From Micromonospora sp. WMMD812 (GTDB lineage: Bacteria; Actinomycetota; Actinomycetes; Mycobacteriales; Micromonosporaceae), in assembly GCF_027497215.1 (NCBI RefSeq), contig NZ_CP114904.1:6664501-6728500 (forward strand): a stretch of 64,000 bases of DNA, given 5' to 3'. The notes under the pieces are model-generated. The model was given only the letters and a program-made list of their open reading frames with translations, had not been told where the DNA came from and made no database searches. The translations under genes and the position numbers were made by a program. Positions 37,070 to 45,355 of this stretch are shown piece after piece; position 1 is the stretch's first letter, and every line of letters begins with the position of its first letter.

Positions 37070-38906
37070 GTGGTGCTCAGTTGAAGCAGTCGTCGACGGT
37101 CTTGGCGCAGTTGGTGGGGTCGTTGTCGGTGATGGTGGAGTCGTCGTCGAGCTTGACCTTGCCATCGTTGTTGAAGACGCCACCGGCGATCTTGTTGTGC
37201 TTGTCGCCGTTGTCGGCCTTGTTCTTCGTGACCTTGGTGTCGGTCAGGGTGACCTTGCCCTTGTTGTTGTAGATGCCGCCGCCGTTCTTGCCGGCGAAGT
37301 TCTCCTTGACCTTGCTGTCGCGCAGGACCAGGGAGGCCTCGAAGTCGTCGCGGTCCTTGTTGTCCTTGGACCAGTTGCTCGAGGCGGGCGAGCCGTTGTG
37401 CTCTTCGATGGGTTCGCCGTTGAAGATGCCGCCACCGAAGCGGTTGGCGCTGTTCTCGAGGATTTCGCTGTCGGTGATGGTGGCCGTGCCGCGCTTCTCC
37501 TCGTCCTTGCCCTTGTAGGAGTGGTTCTTGTCGTCGCTGTTGACGTTGTAGATACCACCGCCGTCCTTGTGGGCCTTGTTCTTCTCGACGGTGCTGTTCT
37601 TGACCGTCAGGACGGTGTCGACGGCGTAGATGCCGCCGCCGTTCTCGCCGGCGACGTTGTTCTTGACGAAGCTCCAGCTGACCTCGACGAAGCCGTCGGT
37701 GCTGGACAGGCCGCCGCCGTTCTTCTTGGCGGTGTTGCCCTCGATGAGGGTCTTCTCGATCTCGACGGTGCCGGCCTTGTCGTCGTCCTTGCGGTCGTCG
37801 TCCTTGCGGTCGTCGTCCTTGCGGTCGTGGCCGTTGTAGCTCGACTCGTACTTCTTCTTCTTGTCCTTGTCGCTGTGGCCGTTGGCCACGCCGCCGCCGT
37901 TCTTGCCGGCGGTGTTGTTGGTGATGCGGGACTCGCCGCCCTTGCCGTCGTGGGAGCCGGACACCTTGAGGACACCGGCGTTGAAGATGGCACCGCCGTC
38001 TTCGTCGGCGTGGTTGTTGTCGAAGGTGCTGCTCTCGACGTCGAGCCGGCCGAAGTTGGCGACCGCGCCGCCGTTGTTCTCGGCGCTGTTGAGGAAGAAC
38101 TTGGTGTTCACGAGGTGGGCCTCGCCGCCCCGCTCGACCAGCAGACCACCGCCGTCGCCCTCGTGCTCCTTGTCGTCCTTGTCGTCCCAGTCCTTGCCGT
38201 CCTTGCCGTTCCAGTCCTTGGACTCCTCGCCGTGCGAGCCGTTCTCGGCTGGGGCGAGCACGGGCATCGCCGCCGCCAGCGCGGCAGCGACCTGCGCGGC
38301 GGTCGCGGGCTGGGCCACCTTCGCGGCAGCCGCCGGCTTCGCGGCGGTCGCCGGCTGGGCCACCTTCGCGGCGGTCGCCGGCTTCGCGGCAGCCGCCGGC
38401 TGGGCCGGGACGGGCGCCGGAGCCGCGGCCGGCTTCGCCGGGACGGGCGCCGGAGCCGGAGCGCCACCGCCGTGCCCGGACTGGTTGCCGTTCGGCTCGT
38501 ACTTGCCGTTCTCGTGGCCCTTGTCGTTCTCGTGGCCCTTGTCGTTCCCGTGGTCCTTGCGCTTGTCGTCGTCGGAGGCCGCGCCGTTCTTGACCTCCAC
38601 GTCCTTCAGGGTCAGGTCACCACCGTCAGCGACCCGGAAGATCCGGAAGCCGTCCTTCGACTCACGCTTGATCGTCGCGCCGTTGCCCTCGATCTTGATC
38701 TCCTGCTTGATCGTGGGCAGACCCGCCTCGTCCTTCTTGTCGAACTCGTCGAGTTCGTAGGTGCAGTCCCGGGCCAGCTTCAGCGTGCCACCGTCGTCCC
38801 GGTTGGCGAGGTCGAGGGCCTCGATCAACTCATCGTCGTCGCAGTCCACCTCCCGCACCTTGTCGTCCTTGTCGTCCCGGTCCTTGTCGTCCCGGCCCTT
38901 GTCGTC
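37070..38906. repeat. Duplicated segment, copy B (1837 bp)
   Basis: Partner of 34517-36353, offset 2553 bp. The edges fall just past the stop codon at one end and inside the DDK-repeat coding region at the other. A short repetitive GTCGTCCCGG-type sequence at that edge could have aided recombination. Confidence 0.88.
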
Positions 38907-39140
38907 GTGGTCCTGCTCCCGGCCCTGATCGCTGGCGTTCAGCGGAGCCGCCGCGCGGTTCTCCGAAGCGCGCTGCGCGTCGTCGGACTTGTCGTCACGG
39001 GCGGCGATGCCACCCAGCGCCGCCAGACCGACGACACCGGTCAGCCCGGCCACGCCGGTGACGACCCAGAGGGCCCGCCGTCTGTTCGTCTGCGGGCTCA
39101 CGGGAGGCCCGCCGTCGGAAGTGGTTACGTCCTTGTACAT
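37077..39140 (-). CDS. Secreted Asp/Lys-rich beta-helix protein B (duplicate of A)
   Basis: Protein of 687 residues. Residues 79-687 are the same as 96-704 of protein A, so it has the same small beta domain, Ala/Lys/Pro linker and NGGGIYN-type beta-helix. The first ~78 residues differ: MYKDVTTSDGGPPVSPQTNR, a helix (RRALWVVTGVAGLTGVVGLA), then a shorter charged segment with RAAAPLNASDQGREQDHDDK. Different export regions with one mature part suggest that the 5' ends are older than the shared part. It may form a filament or adhesin with protein A, or be kept identical by gene conversion. ATG at 39140; the same upstream block as gene A is present. Confidence 0.85.
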   Translation of the reverse strand: MYKDVTTSDGGPPVSPQTNRRRALWVVTGVAGLTGVVGLAALGGIAARDDKSDDAQRASENRAAAPLNASDQGREQDHDDKGRDDKDRDDKDDKVREVDCDDDELIEALDLANRDDGGTLKLARDCTYELDEFDKKDEAGLPTIKQEIKIEGNGATIKRESKDGFRIFRVADGGDLTLKDVEVKNGAASDDDKRKDHGNDKGHENDKGHENGKYEPNGNQSGHGGGAPAPAPVPAKPAAAPAPVPAQPAAAAKPATAAKVAQPATAAKPAAAAKVAQPATAAQVAAALAAAMPVLAPAENGSHGEESKDWNGKDGKDWDDKDDKEHEGDGGGLLVERGGEAHLVNTKFFLNSAENNGGAVANFGRLDVESSTFDNNHADEDGGAIFNAGVLKVSGSHDGKGGESRITNNTAGKNGGGVANGHSDKDKKKKYESSYNGHDRKDDDRKDDDRKDDDKAGTVEIEKTLIEGNTAKKNGGGLSSTDGFVEVSWSFVKNNVAGENGGGIYAVDTVLTVKNSTVEKNKAHKDGGGIYNVNSDDKNHSYKGKDEEKRGTATITDSEILENSANRFGGGIFNGEPIEEHNGSPASSNWSKDNKDRDDFEASLVLRDSKVKENFAGKNGGGIYNNKGKVTLTDTKVTKNKADNGDKHNKIAGGVFNNDGKVKLDDDSTITDNDPTNCAKTVDDCFN

Positions 39141-39200
39141 CCGAGCTTCCGTCCTTCCCTGCTATCAGACTGGGTCACACCAGCTGAGGCGGCGCGACCA

Positions 39201-39252
39201 GCTACAAATCGGTTGCAGCCTCTGATCCACACCGTATGAGAAGGATCCTCAC
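39201..39252 (-). promoter_or_regulatory. Conserved upstream block of beta-helix gene B
   Basis: Carries GCTGCAACCGATTTGTAGC (39201-39219; one base different from the A copy) and the same 24-bp block at 39229-39252. Spacing from the first element is again 28 bp. Confidence 0.6.
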
Positions 39253-39357
39253 GAGAGCGCGGTTATCTGAAAAAACCCCATATTCCGGACGAGTCTGGGG
39301 CGAGCCGCCGTGGTCGGGGCAGATGGGGCCGGCAGGGGTGAGAGCAGCGCAAACGGC

Positions 39358-39422
39358 GGCGGGCCCCACCAATGGCGTCCTGACGACGAGAAATGTCGCA
39401 GAAGCCGGCGGTGGGGCCCGCC
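39358..39422. terminator. Long-loop hairpin downstream of aminopeptidase P
   Basis: GGCGGGCCCCACC (39358-39370) is complementary to 39410-39422. The ~39-nt loop contains smaller pairing. It is just past the stop of the minus-strand aminopeptidase gene. The 301-bp space from 39141 to 39441 holds nothing else except the promoter block of gene B. Confidence 0.5.
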
Positions 39423-39441
39423 GTTGTCGGTCGTGCGCGGG

Positions 39442-40923
39442 TCAGCCCGGCAGGCGCGGGCCCGCCTCGCGCTGCGCGGCCAGCCAGGTCTCCACCTCGT
39501 CGGCGGCGCGCGGCAGCCCGGCCGAGAGGTTCACCGCGCCGGTCGCGGTGACCAGCACGTCGTCCTCGATCCGGATGCCGATGCCGCGCAGCTCCTCGGG
39601 GACCAGCTCGTCCTCCGGCTGGAAGTAGAGCCCGGGCTCGACGGTGAGCACGTAGCCCTCGCCGAGGGTGCCGTCGCGGTACTTCTCCTTGCGCGCATTG
39701 GCGCAGTCGTGCACGTCGATGCCGAGCATGTGCCCGAAGCCGTGCAGCGTCCAGCGCCGGTAGACGGTCGACTTCTCGTCCATCGCCTCGTCCACGCTCA
39801 CCGGCAGCAGGCCCAGGTCGGCCAGGCCCTCGGCCAGCACCCGCATGCAGGTCAGGTGGACGTCGCGGAACTTCACCCCGGGCTTGATCACGTCGATGCC
39901 GGCCTGCTGCGAGGCGTGCACGATGTCGTAGACCTGGCGCTGGAGCGGGGTGAACCGGCCGTTGACCGGCAGCACCCGCGTCACGTCGGCGGTGTAGAGG
40001 TTGCGGTTCTCCACGCCCATGTCCATCAGCAGCAACTGGCCGGGACGGGTGGTGCCATGGTTGTGCACCCAGTGCAGGATCGTGGCGTGCTCGCCCGCGC
40101 CGACGATCGAGCTGTAGCCGACGTCGTTGCCCTCGTGCCGGGCGCGCAGCCCGAAGATCCCCTCCAGCAGCCGCTCGGAGACGCCCCGGTCGGCGGGGAT
40201 CGCCCGGGCCACGTCCTCGAAGCCGCGGACGGTCGCGTCGATGGCGTCCTGGAGCTGGGCAATCTCCCACTCGTCCTTGACCAGCTTCAGCTCCGAGATG
40301 GCGATGGCCAGCTCCCGGTCCCGGGGCGGCTGGCTCTCGGCGCGGGCGCCGTCGTACGGGCGCACGGCCGCGTCCACCACCGGGTCGAAGCCGCGCAGCA
40401 CCCGGGTACGCCCCGGCGCCAGGTCGGCCAGCGCCGCGTCCAGCCCGCTGAGGTCCGCGGTCGGCAGGCCCAGCTCGGCGGACTTCTCGGTCAGCGTGTG
40501 CCGGCGGCCGACCCAGAGCTCGCCGTGCCGGCTGCGGAAGAACTCGTCGGTCTCCCGCGACGAGCGGGGGCGCATGTACAGCGTCGCGTCGTGCCCCGAG
40601 CCGTTCGGCCGCAGCACGAGCACGCTGTCCGGATCGTGATCGCCCGTCAGGTAGGCGAAGTCGCTGCCCGGCCGGAACGGGTAGGCGGTGTCGTTGGCGC
40701 GTACCTTCTCGTTGCCGGTGGGGATCACCAGCGTCTCGCCGGGGAAGGCCGCCGAGAGGGCCGCCCGGCGCTTGGCGTAGTTGGGCACCTCCGGCCGAGG
40801 GCCGACCGGCAGTTCGGTGTCCCGCCAGCCCTGCCGCATGAACGACAGGAACGCCTCCGGGAAGTCCGGATCGTGCGATTCGGTGCCGTCTGCCGGCGTA
40901 GCGTCGGTGCGCTCCTCGGTCAT
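39442..40923 (-). CDS. pepP: Xaa-Pro aminopeptidase (aminopeptidase P)
   Basis: Metallopeptidase of 493 residues removing the N-terminal residue ahead of Pro. The N-terminal creatinase-like domain (~40-190) contains ALSAAFPGETLVIPTGNE. The catalytic pita-bread domain has metal ligands in LLMDMGVENRNLYTADVTRV (two Asp), TLHGFGHMLGIDVHD (His), YVLTVEPGLYFQP (Glu) and GIRIEDDVLVT (Glu). It is cytosolic. ATG 40923 gives MTEERTDATPADG. It diverges from the asparagine synthetase gene over 135 bp. Catalytic residues are complete. Confidence 0.94.
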   Translation of the reverse strand: MTEERTDATPADGTESHDPDFPEAFLSFMRQGWRDTELPVGPRPEVPNYAKRRAALSAAFPGETLVIPTGNEKVRANDTAYPFRPGSDFAYLTGDHDPDSVLVLRPNGSGHDATLYMRPRSSRETDEFFRSRHGELWVGRRHTLTEKSAELGLPTADLSGLDAALADLAPGRTRVLRGFDPVVDAAVRPYDGARAESQPPRDRELAIAISELKLVKDEWEIAQLQDAIDATVRGFEDVARAIPADRGVSERLLEGIFGLRARHEGNDVGYSSIVGAGEHATILHWVHNHGTTRPGQLLLMDMGVENRNLYTADVTRVLPVNGRFTPLQRQVYDIVHASQQAGIDVIKPGVKFRDVHLTCMRVLAEGLADLGLLPVSVDEAMDEKSTVYRRWTLHGFGHMLGIDVHDCANARKEKYRDGTLGEGYVLTVEPGLYFQPEDELVPEELRGIGIRIEDDVLVTATGAVNLSAGLPRAADEVETWLAAQREAGPRLPG

Positions 40924-41058
40924 GCTCCGCTCCCTCCGCGTCGATGCTGGCCCCGACGGTACCCTCCGGGCCGGAAGCGGTGGAGCCGGTGGGGGAGCAC
41001 GACCCGGATCGCCGGACGGCCGCGACCGCCGTCCGGCGCCCGTGGGAAGATGACCACC

Positions 41059-43020
41059 ATGTGCGGACTCCTGGCCTTCTTCAGCGCGCGCGGCGACGCC
41101 GGCGCGCACCGCGACCACATCGCCGGCGCCCTGGAATGCCTGCACCACCGCGGCCCCGACGAGACAGGGGTCGAGCTGGTGGGGGACGCCTCCGGCCGGT
41201 ACGCGGACGGGGTCTTCGCCCACAAGCGCCTGGCGATCATCGACGTGGCCTCCAGCCACGAGCCGCTGCCCTACGCCGACGGCCGCTACCTGCTGACCTT
41301 CAACGGCGAGATCTACAACTACATCGAGCTGCGCGACGAGCTGGTCCGTGACTTCGGCGCCCGGTTCGCCACCGCCGGTGACGGCGAGGTGATCGTCGCC
41401 GGCTACCACTACTGGGGCGAGCAGGTGCTCACCCGGCTGCGGGGGATGTTCGCCTTCGTCATCTGGGACCGCCAGGAGCGCCGGGCGTTCGGCGCCCGCG
41501 ACTACTTCGGCATCAAGCCGCTGCACTACCTGGAGACTGCGGACGGGCTCTACCTCGCCTCGGAGAAGAAGGCGCTGCTGCCGTTCGCGCACGCCAACTA
41601 CCAGGGTGACGCCGGCATCGACAACGCCAACCTGAGCCACTACCTGACCCTGCAGTACGTCCCGGAGCCCGGCACGCTGCACAAGGGGATCAACCGGATC
41701 GGGTCGGGCGAGTACCTGACCTGGACCCCGGGCGGCCGGATCGACGTACGCCGCTGGTACCGGCCGGTGTTCCGGCCCGCCCCCGTCGACGACGAGCAGA
41801 AGCTCTACCACGAGATCCGGGAGACGCTGCGGGAGAGCGTCCGGATGCACATGCGTTCGGACGTGCCGGTCGGTTCGTTCCTCTCCAGCGGCATCGACTC
41901 GACCGCGGTGGTGGCGCTGGCGCGGGAGTTCAACCCGAACATCCTCACCTTCACGGTCGGCTACGACGTGCCCGGCTACTCGGAGATCGACGTCGCCCAG
42001 GACTCGGCCCGCCACCTCGACGTGACCACGATCCCGACGAAGATCGGGCCGCAGGACATGATCGAGGCGCTGCCGAAGATCGTCTGGCACCTGGACGACC
42101 CGGTCGCCGACCCGGCCCTGGTGCCGCTCTACTTCGTGGCGAAGAAGGCGGCCGAGCACGTCACCGTTGTGCTCTCAGGCGAGGGCGCGGACGAGTTCTT
42201 CGGCGGCTACACCATCTACCGCGAGCCGCTCTCGCTCAGCTCGGTCAACGGCCTGCCCGGCGGTGTGCAGAAGGGGCTGCGGGCGGTCTCCAAGGCCATC
42301 CCGCAGGGCGTCAAGGGCAAGAGCTTCCTGGAGCGGGGCACGACCCCGATCGAGGAGCGCTACTACGGCAACGCCCGGATGTTCACCGAGGAGGAGAAGC
42401 AGCACCTGCTCCGCCGGTACGACCCGTCGGTGCGCTACACCGACGTCACCGCGCCGATCTACGCCGAGGCCACCGAGCTGGACGACGTCACCAAGATGCA
42501 GTACGTCGACCTCTACACCTGGCTCCGGGGTGACATCCTCGTCAAGGCCGACCGGATCTCGATGGCCCACTCGCTCGAGGTGCGGGTGCCGTTCCTCGAC
42601 CGCGAGGTCTTCGACGTCGCGGCGAAGATCCCGGTGGACCTGAAGCTGCCCCCGCGCTCCGACGCCACCAAGTACGCGATGCGCCAGGCGTTGCAGGGCG
42701 TGGTGCCGCCGGCCATCGTCAACCGGAAGAAGCTGGGCTTCCCGACCCCGACCCGGGTCTGGCTGCGCGGCGAGATGTACGAGTGGGCCCGGCACGTCCT
42801 GGCCACCTCCGGCGCCGGCGACCTGCTTGACCTGTCGTACGCGCTGCGGCTGCTCGAGGAGCACAAGCGGGAGGAGGCGGACCACTCGCGCAAGGTGTGG
42901 ACCGTGCTGATCTTCTGCGTGTGGCACGCCATCTTCGTGGCGAAGACCATCGACCCGGGCATCCAGCGCAACCAGTCCGCCCTGCTCACCAAGCCGGTGG
43001 TCGGCTCCATGGTCCGCTGA
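41059..43020 (+). CDS. asnB: Asparagine synthetase (glutamine-hydrolysing)
   Basis: Protein of 653 residues. The N-terminal class II glutaminase begins MCGLLAFF; after Met removal Cys1 is the nucleophile, which fixes the start at ATG 41059 and not the ATG 9 bp upstream. The C-terminal ATP-PPase domain shows PVGSFLSSGIDSTAVVALA (SGGxDS-type loop) and VVLSGEGADEFFGGY. It makes asparagine from aspartate, ATP and glutamine. A close relative modifies cell-wall peptides or secondary metabolites in some actinobacteria; no biosynthetic genes are around it, so a primary role is likelier. It ends near the second copy of the dispersed inverted repeat. Confidence 0.93.
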   Translation: MCGLLAFFSARGDAGAHRDHIAGALECLHHRGPDETGVELVGDASGRYADGVFAHKRLAIIDVASSHEPLPYADGRYLLTFNGEIYNYIELRDELVRDFGARFATAGDGEVIVAGYHYWGEQVLTRLRGMFAFVIWDRQERRAFGARDYFGIKPLHYLETADGLYLASEKKALLPFAHANYQGDAGIDNANLSHYLTLQYVPEPGTLHKGINRIGSGEYLTWTPGGRIDVRRWYRPVFRPAPVDDEQKLYHEIRETLRESVRMHMRSDVPVGSFLSSGIDSTAVVALAREFNPNILTFTVGYDVPGYSEIDVAQDSARHLDVTTIPTKIGPQDMIEALPKIVWHLDDPVADPALVPLYFVAKKAAEHVTVVLSGEGADEFFGGYTIYREPLSLSSVNGLPGGVQKGLRAVSKAIPQGVKGKSFLERGTTPIEERYYGNARMFTEEEKQHLLRRYDPSVRYTDVTAPIYAEATELDDVTKMQYVDLYTWLRGDILVKADRISMAHSLEVRVPFLDREVFDVAAKIPVDLKLPPRSDATKYAMRQALQGVVPPAIVNRKKLGFPTPTRVWLRGEMYEWARHVLATSGAGDLLDLSYALRLLEEHKREEADHSRKVWTVLIFCVWHAIFVAKTIDPGIQRNQSALLTKPVVGSMVR

Positions 43021-43051
43021 CCGGCGCGGCCCCACGCCGGGCCGACCCTGT

Positions 43052-43106
43052 TGATCAAGAGGTTTGCGTCATCCGGAGACGTTCCGGTGACGCAACCTCT
43101 TGATCA
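43052..43106. repeat. Dispersed inverted repeat, copy 2
   Basis: Left arm TGATCAAGAGGTTTGCGTC (43052-43070) is identical to copy 1. The right arm (43089-43106) lacks one A. The loop is again 18 nt and can pair CCGGA with TCCGG. Here it lies between convergent genes and may double as a terminator. Confidence 0.75.
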
Positions 43107-43117
43107 TCAGGTGGCCC

Positions 43118-45355
43118 TCAGAGGAGCTTCTCCAGCGTGATCGGCAGCTCGTACTGGCGCCGGCCGGTCGCGTGGTGGACTGCGTTGGCGATCGCCGCCG
43201 CCGCCCCCACCACGCCGATCTCGCCGACCCCCTTGATCCCGATCGGGTTCACCACGTCGTCGCGCACCTCGATGGTGTCCACCACCACGTCCGGGACGTC
43301 CGCGTTGACCGGCACCAGGTAGTCGGCGAGGCTGGCGTTGGCCCAGCGGCCGATCCGCGGGTCCATCCGGGTGGCCTCCAGCAGCGCCTGGCCCAGTCCC
43401 CAGAGCATCCCGCCCATGAGTTGGCTGTGCGCCGTCTTGCGGTTGAGCACCCGACCCGGGGCGAAGACGCCGACCATCCGGCGTACCCGGACCACACCGA
43501 GGTCGGCGTCCACCGCCACCTCGGCCATCTGCGTGCCGAAGGTGTGCAGGCCGTACCCGGCGTCCTGCGGCGGCGGGTTCCAGATGCCGAGCACCTCCAT
43601 GTCCGGGGCCATGGTCCGTTGCAGCAGGTCGGCGTACGTCTCGCCGACGTCGGGCCGGTCGCGCCGCACCATCCGTCCGTCGCGGACCTCCACGCCGGCC
43701 GGGTCGGCCCCGTGCAGGGGCGATCGCCCGTCGGCCACCGCGCGCTGGATGAGCTGGTCGCGCAGCTGTGTCGCCGCGATGTGCACGGCCGAACCGACCG
43801 CGCTGGTGCCGGTCGAGCCCACCGCGGCGGTGATGTTCGGCAGGTCGCTGCTGCCGCCGACGAACCGGACCCGGTCCACCGGCAGGCCCAGTGCGTCCGC
43901 GGCGACCTGGGTCATCGCGGTGTAGACGCCGGTGCCGAACTCCGAGACGCCCGCCTCGACCACGGCCGTGCCGTCGCTGTAGAGCCGGGCCTTGGCGCGC
44001 TGCGGGTTCACCGGCTGGGCGATCGGGTACAGCGCACCAGCCATGCCGGTGCCGATCAGCCACCGCCCCTCTCGCCGGGACCCGGGCCGCGGATCCCGGT
44101 CGTGCCAGCCGAACAGCTCGGCCGCTCGCTGGTAGCACTCCCGGAGCCCGTTGCTGGACCACGGGTGCCCGTTCTCCGGGTCGGTGTCCGCGTAGTTGCG
44201 TAGCCGCAGCTCCAGCGGGTCGACGCCGACCCGCTCGGCCAGCTCGTCCATCGCGCACTCCAGGGCGAACATCCCGCTGGCCTCGCCGGGGGCGCGCATG
44301 AAGGTGGGAGTGATGGTGTTGCCCCGGACCAGGTGGTAGACGCCCTCGTAGTTCGGGCTGGTGTACGCCACCGCCGCGCTCTGCAGCGACGGCTCCGCCC
44401 AGTCGTCGAACGGCGAGGTGAGGGAGGTCTTGTGGTGGCGGAGCGCGCTGATCCGCCCGTCGGCGTCGGCGCCGATGCTGATCTGCTGCTCCTGCTCCTC
44501 CCGGTGCCCGCAGGAGGTGAACATCTGCTCCCGGGTGAGCGCCAGCCGGACCGGCCGCCGCACCTGCCGGGCGGCCATCGCGGCGAGCGCGGGGTGGTGC
44601 CAGATCATCGCCTTGGACCCGAAGCTGCCGCCCACGGCGTGGCTGACCACCCGGATCGAGATCGGCGGGAGGCCGAGCAGCGCGGCGACGGTGAACTGGG
44701 TGGCGCTCGGCCCCTGGGTCGCGTCGTAGATGGTGAGCCGGTCGACGTCGTCCCAGACGGCCGTGCTGGCCGAGGGCTCGATGGGGTTGTGGTGGTTGGG
44801 CGCGAACCGGTAGGTCGCCTCGACCCGCACCTCCGCCTCGGCCAGAGCCTTGGCCACGTCGCCGCGGGACGAATGCCCCGGCAGCAGGCCGCCGAAGATC
44901 CGGTCCGGCACGTACGCCCGGTCGCGCGCCTGGTCGAGCAGGGTGGTGGCGGGGGTGGTGTCGTACTCGACCCGGATCAGCGTGGCGGCGTGCTCGGCGC
45001 GTTCGATGGTGTCGGCGACCACGATCGCGACCGGCTGGCCGCCGTAGTGGATGGTCTCGTCCTGCAGCGGGAAGAACGTCTGCCCGTGTGCGGCCAGCCC
45101 GGCCAGGGCGGGCAGGAGCGGCGGCACGGTGGCGACCCGGTCCAGGTTGCGATGGGTGAGCACGGCCAGCACCCCCTCGGCCCGCTCGGCCTCGTCGGTG
45201 TTGATCGCCGTGATCCGGCCGCTGGCCACCGTCGCGTTCAGCAGCACCGCGTGGGTCAGCCCGGTCAACGCCACCTCGGCCGAGTAGCGCGACTCGCCGC
45301 GTACCTTGAAGCGGCCGTCCACCCGGTTCAGGGTGGCGCCGATCGCGGGGCTCAT
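43118..45355 (-). CDS. Molybdenum-binding subunit of a PaoABC-type aldehyde oxidoreductase
   Basis: Protein of 745 residues of the xanthine oxidase family. Motifs: GDVAKALAEAEVRVEATYRF, EPSASTAVW, VGGSFGSKAMIWHHP, MRAPGEASGMFALECAMDEL and the active-site Glu in GIKGVGEIGVVGA. Together with the two upstream genes it forms the large, FAD and [2Fe-2S] subunits of a hydroxylase. The FAD subunit's extra Cys cluster points to the PaoABC/YagTSR type acting on aldehydes. No sorting signal is present. ATG 45355 overlaps the stop of the FAD subunit (ATGA). The actual substrate remains unknown. Confidence 0.88.
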   Translation of the reverse strand: MSPAIGATLNRVDGRFKVRGESRYSAEVALTGLTHAVLLNATVASGRITAINTDEAERAEGVLAVLTHRNLDRVATVPPLLPALAGLAAHGQTFFPLQDETIHYGGQPVAIVVADTIERAEHAATLIRVEYDTTPATTLLDQARDRAYVPDRIFGGLLPGHSSRGDVAKALAEAEVRVEATYRFAPNHHNPIEPSASTAVWDDVDRLTIYDATQGPSATQFTVAALLGLPPISIRVVSHAVGGSFGSKAMIWHHPALAAMAARQVRRPVRLALTREQMFTSCGHREEQEQQISIGADADGRISALRHHKTSLTSPFDDWAEPSLQSAAVAYTSPNYEGVYHLVRGNTITPTFMRAPGEASGMFALECAMDELAERVGVDPLELRLRNYADTDPENGHPWSSNGLRECYQRAAELFGWHDRDPRPGSRREGRWLIGTGMAGALYPIAQPVNPQRAKARLYSDGTAVVEAGVSEFGTGVYTAMTQVAADALGLPVDRVRFVGGSSDLPNITAAVGSTGTSAVGSAVHIAATQLRDQLIQRAVADGRSPLHGADPAGVEVRDGRMVRRDRPDVGETYADLLQRTMAPDMEVLGIWNPPPQDAGYGLHTFGTQMAEVAVDADLGVVRVRRMVGVFAPGRVLNRKTAHSQLMGGMLWGLGQALLEATRMDPRIGRWANASLADYLVPVNADVPDVVVDTIEVRDDVVNPIGIKGVGEIGVVGAAAAIANAVHHATGRRQYELPITLEKLL

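Larger units (their letters stand above)
36639..37076. other. Non-coding spacer between the two beta-helix genes
   Basis: Next to gene A (36640-36760) it is less GC-rich and holds the conserved promoter block. The rest has imperfect tandem copies of a GACGTGGCCG-type unit at 36853, 36891, 36930 and 36958, and ends with a hairpin (37020-37060). No gene is supported. Confidence 0.6.

Noticed and set aside
34515..39239. Two long plus-strand frames (768 and 733 codons) across the beta-helix genes
   Set aside because: They are Val/Leu-rich mirror images of Asp/Lys-rich codons and are identical only because the DNA is duplicated. The minus-strand proteins have signal regions and repeats.
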